Positions 16,078 to 22,796 of a stretch of DNA of 64,000 nucleotides are shown one piece after another. Numbering within the stretch: the first letter of the stretch is position 1; each line of letters begins with the position of its first letter. Location of the stretch: assembly GCF_018618415.1 (NCBI RefSeq), contig NZ_JACSMA010000003.1:186001-250000 (forward strand), in the 5' to 3' direction. The position numbers were made by a program, and so were the translations under genes. Origin of the DNA: Exiguobacterium sp. s146. GTDB taxonomy: Bacteria; Bacillota; Bacilli; Exiguobacteriales; Exiguobacteriaceae. The notes under the pieces were generated by a model, which searched no databases, was not told the origin of the DNA, and was given only the letters and a program-made list of their open reading frames with translations.

Positions 16078-17541
16078 TTAACCTTTTGTCGTATCGGCAG
16101 CGGCCGCTTGAACTGAAGCTTGTGCAACTTCTTCTTCTTCGACGTCCCAGCACTCTGTGTTCTCGATCCCGAGTTTACGTGCCGAGAAGCGTGGGTTGAG
16201 ACCTTGGGCGCGCTGTTCTTCGTAGTCACGAAGGACTTTGAAGGCGACACCGCCGAGAAGTGCGATGGCTGAGATGTTGATTAACGTCATACCGGCCATG
16301 AATAAGTCAGCCAAGCTCCATACGAAGCCGAGACTCGCGACTGCCCCAATGAAGACGAACGCCATTGTCGCAAGGCGGAAACCAAGAACTGCGTTTTTGC
16401 TCTTCTTGATGAACTCGATGTTTGTTTCACCGTAGTAGTAGCTACCTGCGATTGAACTGAAGGCGAACAAGAAGACACTGACAGCGACGAACGCTGGCGC
16501 CCATGATCCAATCTGTTCGCTCAATGCGTTTTGAAGCATGACGATTCCTTCTCCGTTACCGGCAGCATAGCTGTCTGAGAGGAGGATGATGGCTGCTGTT
16601 GCCGTACAGACGATCAACGTGTCCAAGAAGACGCCGAGCGCTTGAAGGAAACCTTGTTTCGCCGGATGTGAAACTTCAGCGGCTGCTGCCGCGTTTGGTG
16701 CCGAACCCATACCTGCTTCGTTCGAGAAGAGACCGCGACGTACACCCATCGAGATGGCTGCTCCGACCGACCCACCGAACGCTTGCTCAAGGCCGAATGC
16801 GCTCTGGAAGATCATCGCGAGCACGCCTGGGATTTCTGTGATGTTGACGACGACGACATAAGCGGCGATGGCCAAGTACAATCCAGCCATAATCGGTACA
16901 ACGATTGCCGAGAAGTTCGCGACACGGTGTACACCACCGAAGATGACCAATCCAGTCAAGACGACGAGGATGGCTCCACCGACGACGGCATCGATGCCGA
17001 ACGCGTTATCAAACGCGGCCGCGATCGTGTTCGATTGCACCGAGTTGAAGATGAGACCGAACGTCACCGCGATCAAGACGGCGAAGACGATACCAAGGGC
17101 CCGGTTGTTGAGTCCTTTTTCAATGTAGTATGCTGGACCGCCACGGTACGCGACGTCATCTTTTACTTTATAGACTTGTGCGAGCGTGCTCTCAATCATC
17201 GCTGTCGCTCCACCGAGAAGCGCGACAATCCACATCCAGAAGACCGCTCCTGGTCCACCGACCGTCACGGCGACGGTGACACCTGCCAAGTTACCCGTCC
17301 CGATTCGTGTGGCTGCTCCGATGAAGAACGATTTCATTGAACTGATGCTCTTGCTGTCTGTGACCTCCGGTTTTTCAGCGACGACCCGGAACATCTCTTT
17401 TAAGTAACGGAACTGCATAAAGCGTGTCCTCACTGTAAAGTAAATCCCGGCTCCGACGAGCGCGACGATGAGAACATACGTCCATAAGATGTTGTTCATG
17501 TAATCGACGCTTCCTTGTAACATGCTTTGCACGGCTTCCAT
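16078..17541 (-). CDS. alsT: Sodium:alanine/glycine symporter (AGCS family)
   Basis: 487-aa polytopic transporter of the alanine or glycine:cation symporter family. Diagnostic stretches include GIYFTVRTRFMQFRYL, GTGNLAGVTVAVTVGGPGA, MWIVALLGGATAMIESTLAQ (20 residues), RRGLFSNEAGMGSAPNAAAA and the substrate-region PAKQGFLQALGVFLDTL. ATG 17541 follows GGGAGGA. A good SigA promoter is seen upstream at 17608-17635. B. subtilis AlsT has been linked to glutamine uptake, so the substrate is uncertain. Confidence 0.9.
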   Translation of the reverse strand: MEAVQSMLQGSVDYMNNILWTYVLIVALVGAGIYFTVRTRFMQFRYLKEMFRVVAEKPEVTDSKSISSMKSFFIGAATRIGTGNLAGVTVAVTVGGPGAVFWMWIVALLGGATAMIESTLAQVYKVKDDVAYRGGPAYYIEKGLNNRALGIVFAVLIAVTFGLIFNSVQSNTIAAAFDNAFGIDAVVGGAILVVLTGLVIFGGVHRVANFSAIVVPIMAGLYLAIAAYVVVVNITEIPGVLAMIFQSAFGLEQAFGGSVGAAISMGVRRGLFSNEAGMGSAPNAAAAAEVSHPAKQGFLQALGVFLDTLIVCTATAAIILLSDSYAAGNGEGIVMLQNALSEQIGSWAPAFVAVSVFLFAFSSIAGSYYYGETNIEFIKKSKNAVLGFRLATMAFVFIGAVASLGFVWSLADLFMAGMTLINISAIALLGGVAFKVLRDYEEQRAQGLNPRFSARKLGIENTECWDVEEEEVAQASVQAAAADTTKG

Positions 17542-17607
17542 AAATAAGTTCCTCCCTGTTGTGTGAATCTAAAGTTGTTTAAAAATTTTATGATGTCTTA
17601 GTTCTGA

Positions 17608-17635
17608 ATTATACAAAGATTCTGATAATTGGCAA
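17608..17635 (-). promoter_or_regulatory. SigA-type promoter of the alsT-like gene
   Basis: On the minus strand TTGCCA, 16 nt, TATAAT (perfect -10). The expected start is near 17601, giving a ~60-nt leader. Confidence 0.65.
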
Positions 17636-17704
17636 TAATTTTTTTATAGGTCAGTTCACGCAAATTTCATATGTTATATAACAAAAAATGAGTGATAGCT
17701 TTAT

Positions 17705-17718
17705 TTAAAGCGCTTACA
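17705..17718. promoter_or_regulatory. CcpA cre-type site
   Basis: TTAAAGCGCTTACA differs from the strong cre form TGAAAGCGCTTACA by one base. It lies ~100 bp upstream of the alsT start site and 245 bp before the secreted-protein gene, so either could be the target. Confidence 0.5.
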
Positions 17719-17962
17719 AAGTTATTCAAAAGAAATAATAAATCTTTATTTCCCTGCTATTTTTTGATGTCCTCATTCAAATTGTTTCAAACTATTCGCT
17801 TTGTGAATAGGTTTTAATGTGAATATTGTCTGTATCTCTCATCTTAATTGAATTATTTCCCTGATTTTCGACTGAACGCTAGTCGACCGGGTAATAAATA
17901 CATATAGGTGCGCGCCTTCTATAACACCACGTACAGTCATCACGAGGAAAGAAGGGAATGAG

Positions 17963-18943
17963 ATGAAGAAGCATCGAAAATGGTGGTCACTGCTGTTCGT
18001 GCTCATGTTCGTGCTGTCGTTGTTGCCAATGAAAGGAGTCGTAGCGGAAGAAAGTAGTCAACAATGGTGTGTGTCGACGACGTCGAGTACAACGATTTAT
18101 GCGGGACAAAATATTCCAATCGGTACGGTCGATTTTGAGTTTGTCGCCGATGGGTTGAAAATTGTGATTGATTTGAATGATGGGGTCGTGCTGAAAGATG
18201 CAGCTGAAAACATTAAAATCGACTTCCGACAACTTCCACCAGCAGGTTCGTTAATACGTGATAATCCAGGCGGATATGATTACAAAACGTATTCGAACGT
18301 TGATCCGACACAGTTGCTCATTTCGTATGCAGACCTCGCGTTCTACCTTGGGGTGCCTGTGTCGACCCTTCTATCAGATGGTTTCCAATTCAACGTCTTC
18401 CTTCACTTGGATACTATCGTCAATGGTGAAGAAGAGACGGCTTATCCAGGCGACGATCCAGGGCTTAACCCTTGGGTCCGCTATGTCACCTTGACCGTCG
18501 AGGAATGTACGCCACCGCCACCACCAATGGACGACTATGATGTGTATACGATCGGCTTTTGGAAAAACACCTTCAACTTCGACAAAGTGACGTTCTCCTA
18601 TGGCACAACCGTTACCATCAACGGACAAACCTATAGCGTGATTGACGACCGTGAAGCACTCGCCCTGCTCATGGATCCTGCGAAAAAAGGAATGACCGAA
18701 GAGAAACGGTTGATCATGCAACTGACGGCCGCAAAAATCAACGTCCTCTTGAATGACGCTGATTTTCTTGACTTCGAACTCGTCTACGCCGTGGACAACA
18801 GCGAAGTCGGGTTGACCGTCGGTGAATTGCTCGCCGGCGCGGATGCGGCACTCGCCAGCAAGAACGTTGAACAAATGAAGTATTACCAACAGCTGCTCGA
18901 CCACTTCAACAATGGCTATTTCATCGGTACGTCACATGACTGA
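17963..18943 (+). CDS. Secreted protein with GFWKN-type C-terminal domain
   Basis: 326 aa with a clear signal peptide (KKHRKWW, then a hydrophobic core to about residue 28, likely cleavage near VVAEES). The first half (about 30-180) is a predicted beta-sandwich starting WCVSTTSSTTIYAGQ; a PPPPP linker follows; the second half begins YTIGFWKN and continues to LIMQLTAAKINVLL. GFWKN/GYWKNH followed by an AA+LN helix is a recurrent, uncharacterised extracellular domain in bacteria. No sortase motif or membrane anchor is visible. GAAGGGAATGAG precedes ATG 17963. Function unknown. Confidence 0.7.
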   Translation: MKKHRKWWSLLFVLMFVLSLLPMKGVVAEESSQQWCVSTTSSTTIYAGQNIPIGTVDFEFVADGLKIVIDLNDGVVLKDAAENIKIDFRQLPPAGSLIRDNPGGYDYKTYSNVDPTQLLISYADLAFYLGVPVSTLLSDGFQFNVFLHLDTIVNGEEETAYPGDDPGLNPWVRYVTLTVEECTPPPPPMDDYDVYTIGFWKNTFNFDKVTFSYGTTVTINGQTYSVIDDREALALLMDPAKKGMTEEKRLIMQLTAAKINVLLNDADFLDFELVYAVDNSEVGLTVGELLAGADAALASKNVEQMKYYQQLLDHFNNGYFIGTSHD

Positions 18944-18960
18944 ATAAACGTGGAAAAACA

Positions 18961-18997
18961 AAAAAGGCAGTCGCTCATGTGTGAGCGGCTGCTTTTT
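18961..18997. terminator. Bidirectional terminator
   Basis: AAAAAGGCAGTCGCTCA / TGAGCGGCTGCTTTTT, 4-nt loop, one G-U-type position. It serves the secreted-protein gene and the convergent 55-aa gene. Confidence 0.85.
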
Positions 18998-19163
18998 AAA
19001 CGCCTGTCCGTTTCTTCTGGTTGTTCGGCTTCTTCGTCAACTGGTTCGTCAACGGTTTCTGCTTCGTCCCACGAAGTCCTGTCGGCACTTTCGTCTCGTT
19101 CTGTTTCTTTTCAGCGAGCTTTTGTTTCATCGCCTCTTGAAAACTTAATTTCTTTTCAGTCAT
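18996..19163 (-). CDS. Small basic hypothetical protein (55 aa)
   Basis: A very lysine-rich, soluble small protein: MTEKKLSFQEAMKQKLAEKK, ending NQKKRTGV. It is convincing because a GGAGGTG ribosome binding site lies 7 nt before ATG 19163 and the ATG is 1 nt past the ywbE stop codon, so the two are translationally coupled. Its high charge suggests nucleic-acid or ribosome association, but that is only inference. No family recognised. Confidence 0.7.
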   Translation of the reverse strand: MTEKKLSFQEAMKQKLAEKKQNETKVPTGLRGTKQKPLTNQLTKKPNNQKKRTGV

Positions 19164-19164
19164 A

Positions 19165-19368
19165 TTATTCACCTCCAGCTTCGATCACTTTCACCCGACC
19201 GACCTGTCCATCGCTTAAGCGTACTTTAATGCCGTGCGGGTGACGCGGCGAGTTCGTCAAAATGTCTTTGACGACGCCTGACGTCAACTTCCCACTCCGC
19301 TGATCTTGTTTTAGGACAATCTGGACGTGGAGCCCTGGGCGAATGTCCGCGCGTTTCGTGCCATCCAT
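19165..19368 (-). CDS. ywbE: YwbE family protein
   Basis: 67-aa protein of the YwbE (DUF2196) family, function unknown: MDGTKRADIRPGLHVQIVLK (first 20 residues), then QDQRSGKLTSGVVKDILT and SPRHPHGIKVRL, ending GQVGRVKVIE. The composition resembles a small SH3/KOW-like beta barrel. The frame extends to 19395, but AAAGGGGTG before ATG 19368 supports the shorter form. Its last codons contain the ribosome binding site of the downstream 55-aa gene. Confidence 0.85.
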   Translation of the reverse strand: MDGTKRADIRPGLHVQIVLKQDQRSGKLTSGVVKDILTNSPRHPHGIKVRLSDGQVGRVKVIEAGGE

Positions 19369-19432
19369 ACCCGACACCCCTTTCCGTATAGTCAACCTCT
19401 ATCATATGCTCTTTTCCCGCGTTTGTCACAAT

Positions 19433-19765
19433 CTATTCCACGATTCCGATTTGTCCGACTGTCTTCGTCAAATAACTTTGGTCGGTCCCGAATCGGTTCG
19501 TCACCTGCGCCCAAGCCGTCTCGACATCGACGCGGCCGCGTTCGAACGCAATTGACAAAATCACTCGTCCTGCCTCATTTTGTAATCGAGCCACTCCTTG
19601 CAACGCATGAAAGGCACGGGTCAAATCTTGTGCGAATTGGACGTACGCTCCCGTCTGGACCGTCTCACTGACTGGACCATGGGCTAACCGTAAGGTGTCG
19701 CGCGACGCTTCCACGATGACGAACACGAACGTCCCCTTATCGTTTCCAATCTCGATGTGATGCAT
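19433..19765 (-). CDS. Hypothetical protein, possibly WapI-like domain
   Basis: 110-aa soluble protein starting MHHIEIGNDKGTFVFVIVEA. Pattern: beta strands, one helix (YVQFAQDLTRAFHAL), two strands (GRVILSIAFERGRVDV) and a final FGTDQSYL helix. This resembles the beta-beta-alpha-beta-beta plan and F.TDQ.YL ending of WapI/YxxG-type proteins, and is shared loosely with the gene at 48113-48526; I regard the assignment as tentative. ATG 19765 follows AGGAGGTAGGAAC. The longer frame to 19813 overlaps the malL terminator. Confidence 0.5.
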   Translation of the reverse strand: MHHIEIGNDKGTFVFVIVEASRDTLRLAHGPVSETVQTGAYVQFAQDLTRAFHALQGVARLQNEAGRVILSIAFERGRVDVETAWAQVTNRFGTDQSYLTKTVGQIGIVE

Positions 19766-19778
19766 GTTCCTACCTCCT

Positions 19779-19808
19779 AAAAAGACACCCTCGTCATGAA
19801 GGTGTCTT
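19779..19808 (-). terminator. Terminator after the glucosidase gene
   Basis: AAGACACC / GGTGTCTT stem, followed on the minus strand by TTTTT. The T run abuts the ribosome binding site of the next gene. Confidence 0.7.
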
Positions 19809-19812
19809 CTCA

Positions 19813-21510
19813 TTATAAACGGTACAATCTTGCTTCGAACGGTCGTAACATAAACGTGTCCGTCTCAATCGTCTCAGGGTCCATCTCGTTCGTCAATACG
19901 AGCGTCGCCTTGTCGAGACCAGGCAGCGTCGTCTCGGCAGGGTTCGCCGTCAAGTTGACGATGACATAAAACGTCTGTTGTTCGAACGTGCGCTCATAGG
20001 CGAAAACTTGCAGATGATCCGGCAACAAATCGCGGTAACTGCCGTACGTGAACGTGTCTTCCGTCCGTCGGAGACGAATCATTGCCTTATAGAACGACAG
20101 AATCGAATGGGCGTCTTTCGATTGAGCATCGACGTTGAGCGTCTCGTACTCCTCATGAATCGGCATCCAAGGCGTCGCCGTCGAGAAACCAGCGTTCGGG
20201 GACGCATCCCACTGAATCGGGGTGCGGACGTTGTCACGTGACGTGCCCCACACTTGCTGCATCGAATCGATTTCACTCATTCCGTTGGCGATCCGTTCGA
20301 AGTATTCATTTTTCGTCGCTACGTCGTCATAGTCATGGATGGAAGGAAGCGGCACGTTCTTCATGCCGATTTCCTGCCCTTGATAGATGAACGGTGTCCC
20401 GTGCATGAAGAAATACATCATGCCGAGGGCGGTCGCGCTCTCACGCCAATAGTGGTTCTCGTCCCCGACGAGCGAGACGGCACGGACCATGTCATGGTTC
20501 TCGATATAGAGGGCGTTCCATCCTGTCTCGAGCAGGCCTTGTTGCCACTTGTCAAAGATACGCTTCAACTTGACGACGTCGAGCGGCGCCAGACGGGATT
20601 GACGCATGATGTCGACGTGGTCGAAATGGAACGCCATGTTCATCGCCCCGCTTTCCGGTCCCATCCACAAATCGGCCGCTTGTGGCTCAATTCCGTTCGT
20701 CTCACCCACCGTCATGATGTCGTACTTGGCGAATGTCGCTTGTTTCATCTCTTGCAGATAGTCGTGGATACCCTCGATGTTCGAATACATCGAGAACGCC
20801 GTGACGTACGGTTTCCCGTCTGGAGACGGCAACATCGTCTCAGTTGGCATCTTCTTGATGTGACTGATCGCGTCGACTCGGAAACCATCGATCCCTTTGT
20901 CGAGCCACCAGTTGATCATATCGTAGACGGCATCACGTACGTCTTTGTTTTCCCAGTTCAAATCTGGCTGTTTTTTAGAGAAGACGTGCAAATAATATTG
21001 CTCGGTCGTCTCATCGTATTCCCACGCCGAGCCCCCAAAGATACTCGCCCAGTTGTTCGGAGGTGCCTCATCCGTTCCGTTACGCCAGATGTACCAGTCC
21101 CGCTTCGGGTCGTGTCTCGAACTTTTTGATTCGACGAACCATGGATGCTCGTCAGAGGTATGGTTGACGACGAGGTCCAAGAGCAGCTTCATCCCGCGGG
21201 CATGAACGGCCTTGAGCAAGGCGTCAAAGTCTTCCATCGTTCCGAACTCTTCCATAATGTCTTCATAGTCCGAGATATCATAGCCGTTGTCATCGTTCGG
21301 CGACTTGTACATCGGACATAGCCAAATCACATCGATGCCAAGGTCCTCTAAGTAATCGAGCTTTTCGATGACGCCGCGGAGATCCCCAATTCCGTCTCCG
21401 TTCGAATCTTTGAAGCTACGCGGATAAATCTGATACGCGATCGCTTCTTTCCACCACGTGCGGGTGACCGTTTTCTTCTCCACTTGCTGTCTGCTGACCA
21501 TCGACTCCAT
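19813..21510 (-). CDS. malL: GH13 alpha-glucosidase (MalL-like)
   Basis: 565-aa intracellular glycoside hydrolase releasing glucose from short malto- or isomalto-oligosaccharides. GH13 motifs: DLVVNHTSDEHPWF, the nucleophile region GFRVDAISHIKK, acid/base Glu in MTVGETNG, and ENHDMVRAVS as the last conserved Asp region (Gln of the usual NHDQ is Met here). The residue after the nucleophile Asp is Ala; in this group Val favours alpha-1,6 and Ala or Thr alpha-1,4 bonds, so a maltase-type preference is possible. TAGGAGGC precedes ATG 21510. A perfect cre site lies ~95 bp upstream. Confidence 0.9.
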   Translation of the reverse strand: MESMVSRQQVEKKTVTRTWWKEAIAYQIYPRSFKDSNGDGIGDLRGVIEKLDYLEDLGIDVIWLCPMYKSPNDDNGYDISDYEDIMEEFGTMEDFDALLKAVHARGMKLLLDLVVNHTSDEHPWFVESKSSRHDPKRDWYIWRNGTDEAPPNNWASIFGGSAWEYDETTEQYYLHVFSKKQPDLNWENKDVRDAVYDMINWWLDKGIDGFRVDAISHIKKMPTETMLPSPDGKPYVTAFSMYSNIEGIHDYLQEMKQATFAKYDIMTVGETNGIEPQAADLWMGPESGAMNMAFHFDHVDIMRQSRLAPLDVVKLKRIFDKWQQGLLETGWNALYIENHDMVRAVSLVGDENHYWRESATALGMMYFFMHGTPFIYQGQEIGMKNVPLPSIHDYDDVATKNEYFERIANGMSEIDSMQQVWGTSRDNVRTPIQWDASPNAGFSTATPWMPIHEEYETLNVDAQSKDAHSILSFYKAMIRLRRTEDTFTYGSYRDLLPDHLQVFAYERTFEQQTFYVIVNLTANPAETTLPGLDKATLVLTNEMDPETIETDTFMLRPFEARLYRL

Positions 21511-21603
21511 ACGACACTTGCCTCCTACGTCTCATCATTTAGATTTATATACTTGAACAGCAATACCTGTTTTGGGTTGAATCTAATCCTACAATAGCAC
21601 TTG

Positions 21604-21617
21604 TGCAAGCGTTTGCA
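21604..21617. promoter_or_regulatory. CcpA cre site upstream of the glucosidase gene
   Basis: TGCAAGCGTTTGCA fits the cre consensus TGNAANCGNWNNCA at every fixed position. Located 94 bp before the malL start, consistent with carbon catabolite repression. Confidence 0.7.
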
Positions 21618-21633
21618 AATAATGAGACATAAA

Positions 21634-21659
21634 AAAATGCAGTCCGGAGACTACATTTT
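21634..21659 (-). terminator. Terminator at the end of the esterase gene
   Basis: AAAATGCAGTC / GACTACATTTT, one mismatch, 4-nt loop CGGA, then T-rich sequence on the minus strand. It overlaps the esterase stop codon (21651-21653). Confidence 0.65.
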
Positions 21660-22406
21660 CGGGGCCGTCGCCACTTGTTCACAAAATGCGCCGATGAGGT
21701 CGGCCAACCGTTCCCGGTCATGGTCCATCGTCGCCACATGATACGACTGTTCGAGTACTTCCCGTTGTTTCGGGGCTTGAACCATGTCGTACAACCACAT
21801 CGAATCTTCGGGCGGCACGACGTTGTCGATGGCCGAGTGGATGACGCACGTCGGCACGGTCACTTCGGCCGCCATCGGTCGCACTTCCTCGATGAGCGCG
21901 AGCAGTTCACGAATGGCTGACGTCGGCACTTTGTCGTAGACGATCTCAAACACACCCGGTGCACAGATGTCCGGTTCGTCTTCATCGATGAAATGACAGA
22001 CATCGTCCGTGGCGTGACAGGCATAGCCTGGAACCGACAGCGCCGCATTGATGGTGACGATCGCATCGGCCTGCCCCGCCAAGGCGGCCTTCATCGCCAA
22101 CGTTCCACCCATCGACTGCCCGACGACGATGACGTGTCGACATCGCTCGCGCAAGAGACGGATGCCGGCTTCCATCGACTCATACCAACAGTGACGCGTC
22201 GAACGCCGGAACTCTTCCGGGTCCGTCCCATGTCCTTTGAGCCGAGGCGCGAATACGGTAAACCCTTTCTCCATCAAGGCAATCCCGACATCACGCACAC
22301 TTTGAGGCGTCCCGTTGAAGCCGTGGCATAACAAGATGCCGATATCATTTCCTTCATAATAAAATGCGCCCGCTCCCGGGATGACCGGATAAGTAATTGT
22401 CGTCAT
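21651..22406 (-). CDS. Alpha/beta-hydrolase, carboxylesterase Est30 type
   Basis: 251-aa serine hydrolase similar to small Bacillus carboxylesterases and monoacylglycerol lipases. The oxyanion region is LLCHGFNGTP, the nucleophile elbow VVGQSMGGT, acid Asp in HSAIDNVVPPE and the final His in SYHVATMDHDRE, so the catalytic triad is complete. GHGTDPEEF between them is typical. No signal peptide, so cytosolic. GGGAGGAAACGA precedes ATG 22406. Single-gene unit next to malL. Confidence 0.88.
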   Translation of the reverse strand: MTTITYPVIPGAGAFYYEGNDIGILLCHGFNGTPQSVRDVGIALMEKGFTVFAPRLKGHGTDPEEFRRSTRHCWYESMEAGIRLLRERCRHVIVVGQSMGGTLAMKAALAGQADAIVTINAALSVPGYACHATDDVCHFIDEDEPDICAPGVFEIVYDKVPTSAIRELLALIEEVRPMAAEVTVPTCVIHSAIDNVVPPEDSMWLYDMVQAPKQREVLEQSYHVATMDHDRERLADLIGAFCEQVATAPKM

Positions 22407-22654
22407 TCGTTTCCTCCCTATTCAATCCACAGTTAACCGATACACTTAATTGTATTAATGAATTGTAAGAGTTGAAGGACGTCCCGTCAACCCGATTGCC
22501 CTTATGCTCAGTTTTCTTCAAGCCTGTAATCAAACTGTAATATGAACTTCGCAATAAGTGGATTGAGTTCTGACGTCTGCTTGGTTATGTTTAACATGTA
22601 GTTGAAAAGTTGGTAAATGATAGTGAAATCCGTCAAACGATGGAGGGAGCACGA

Positions 22655-22708
22655 ATGCGTCTTCCTTACGTCAAGTTGAGTAATGTAAGCGCTATCATTT
22701 TGTTTTGA
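22655..22708 (+). CDS. Possible 17-residue leader peptide
   Basis: ATG 22655 is preceded by GGAGGGAGC at ideal spacing and opens a 17-codon frame, MRLPYVKLSNVSAIILF, ending at TGA 22706-22708, 88 bp before the nuclease start. It overlaps the cre site. It may be a leader peptide or chance; no homology can be claimed. Confidence 0.3.
   Translation: MRLPYVKLSNVSAIILF
22684..22697. promoter_or_regulatory. CcpA cre site upstream of the secreted nuclease gene
   Basis: TGTAAGCGCTATCA matches the cre consensus at every fixed position. It lies 100 bp before ATG 22797. Confidence 0.65.
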
Positions 22709-22796
22709 CTAAAAGGGGGGGCATCCGCTCAAGCAAGTGACCACACGAACTGGGACATCGTATCGGCCATCTACATAATCAAAGGGAGACTAACAC

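Larger units (their letters stand above)
17542..17962. other. 421-bp AT-rich divergent intergenic region
   Basis: No gene was found here. Besides the alsT promoter and the cre site entered separately, it holds a small perfect inverted repeat TCGACT-N7-AGTCGA (17869-17886), 77 bp before the secreted-protein start, and a CTATTC-N7-GAATAG repeat near 17791-17809. I could not find a convincing promoter for the plus-strand gene. No glycine-riboswitch-like motifs are seen in the alsT leader. Confidence 0.5.
22407..22796. other. 390-bp divergent intergenic region
   Basis: Separates the esterase and nuclease genes. It holds a cre site (22684-22697), a short open frame with a strong ribosome binding site (22655-22708) and a TGTAAT-N5-TGTAAT direct repeat (about 22517-22533) that resembles PhoP half-sites only weakly. 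The rest shows nothing I can name. Confidence 0.5.

Noticed and set aside
17542-17640. Glycine riboswitch in the leader of the alanine/glycine symporter
   Set aside because: The ~60-nt leader is too short and lacks glycine-aptamer motifs.
20254-21129. 291-aa plus-strand frame opposite the glucosidase gene
   Set aside because: It is an antisense shadow of malL with no ribosome binding site and an arginine/histidine/valine-rich composition typical of such frames. The same applies to the 342-aa frame opposite katE and the 306-aa frame opposite guaC.
22517-22533. PhoP box (TGTAAT-N5-TGTAAT) between esterase and nuclease genes
   Set aside because: Spacing fits, but the hexamers match the PhoP consensus only partly and only two repeats are present.
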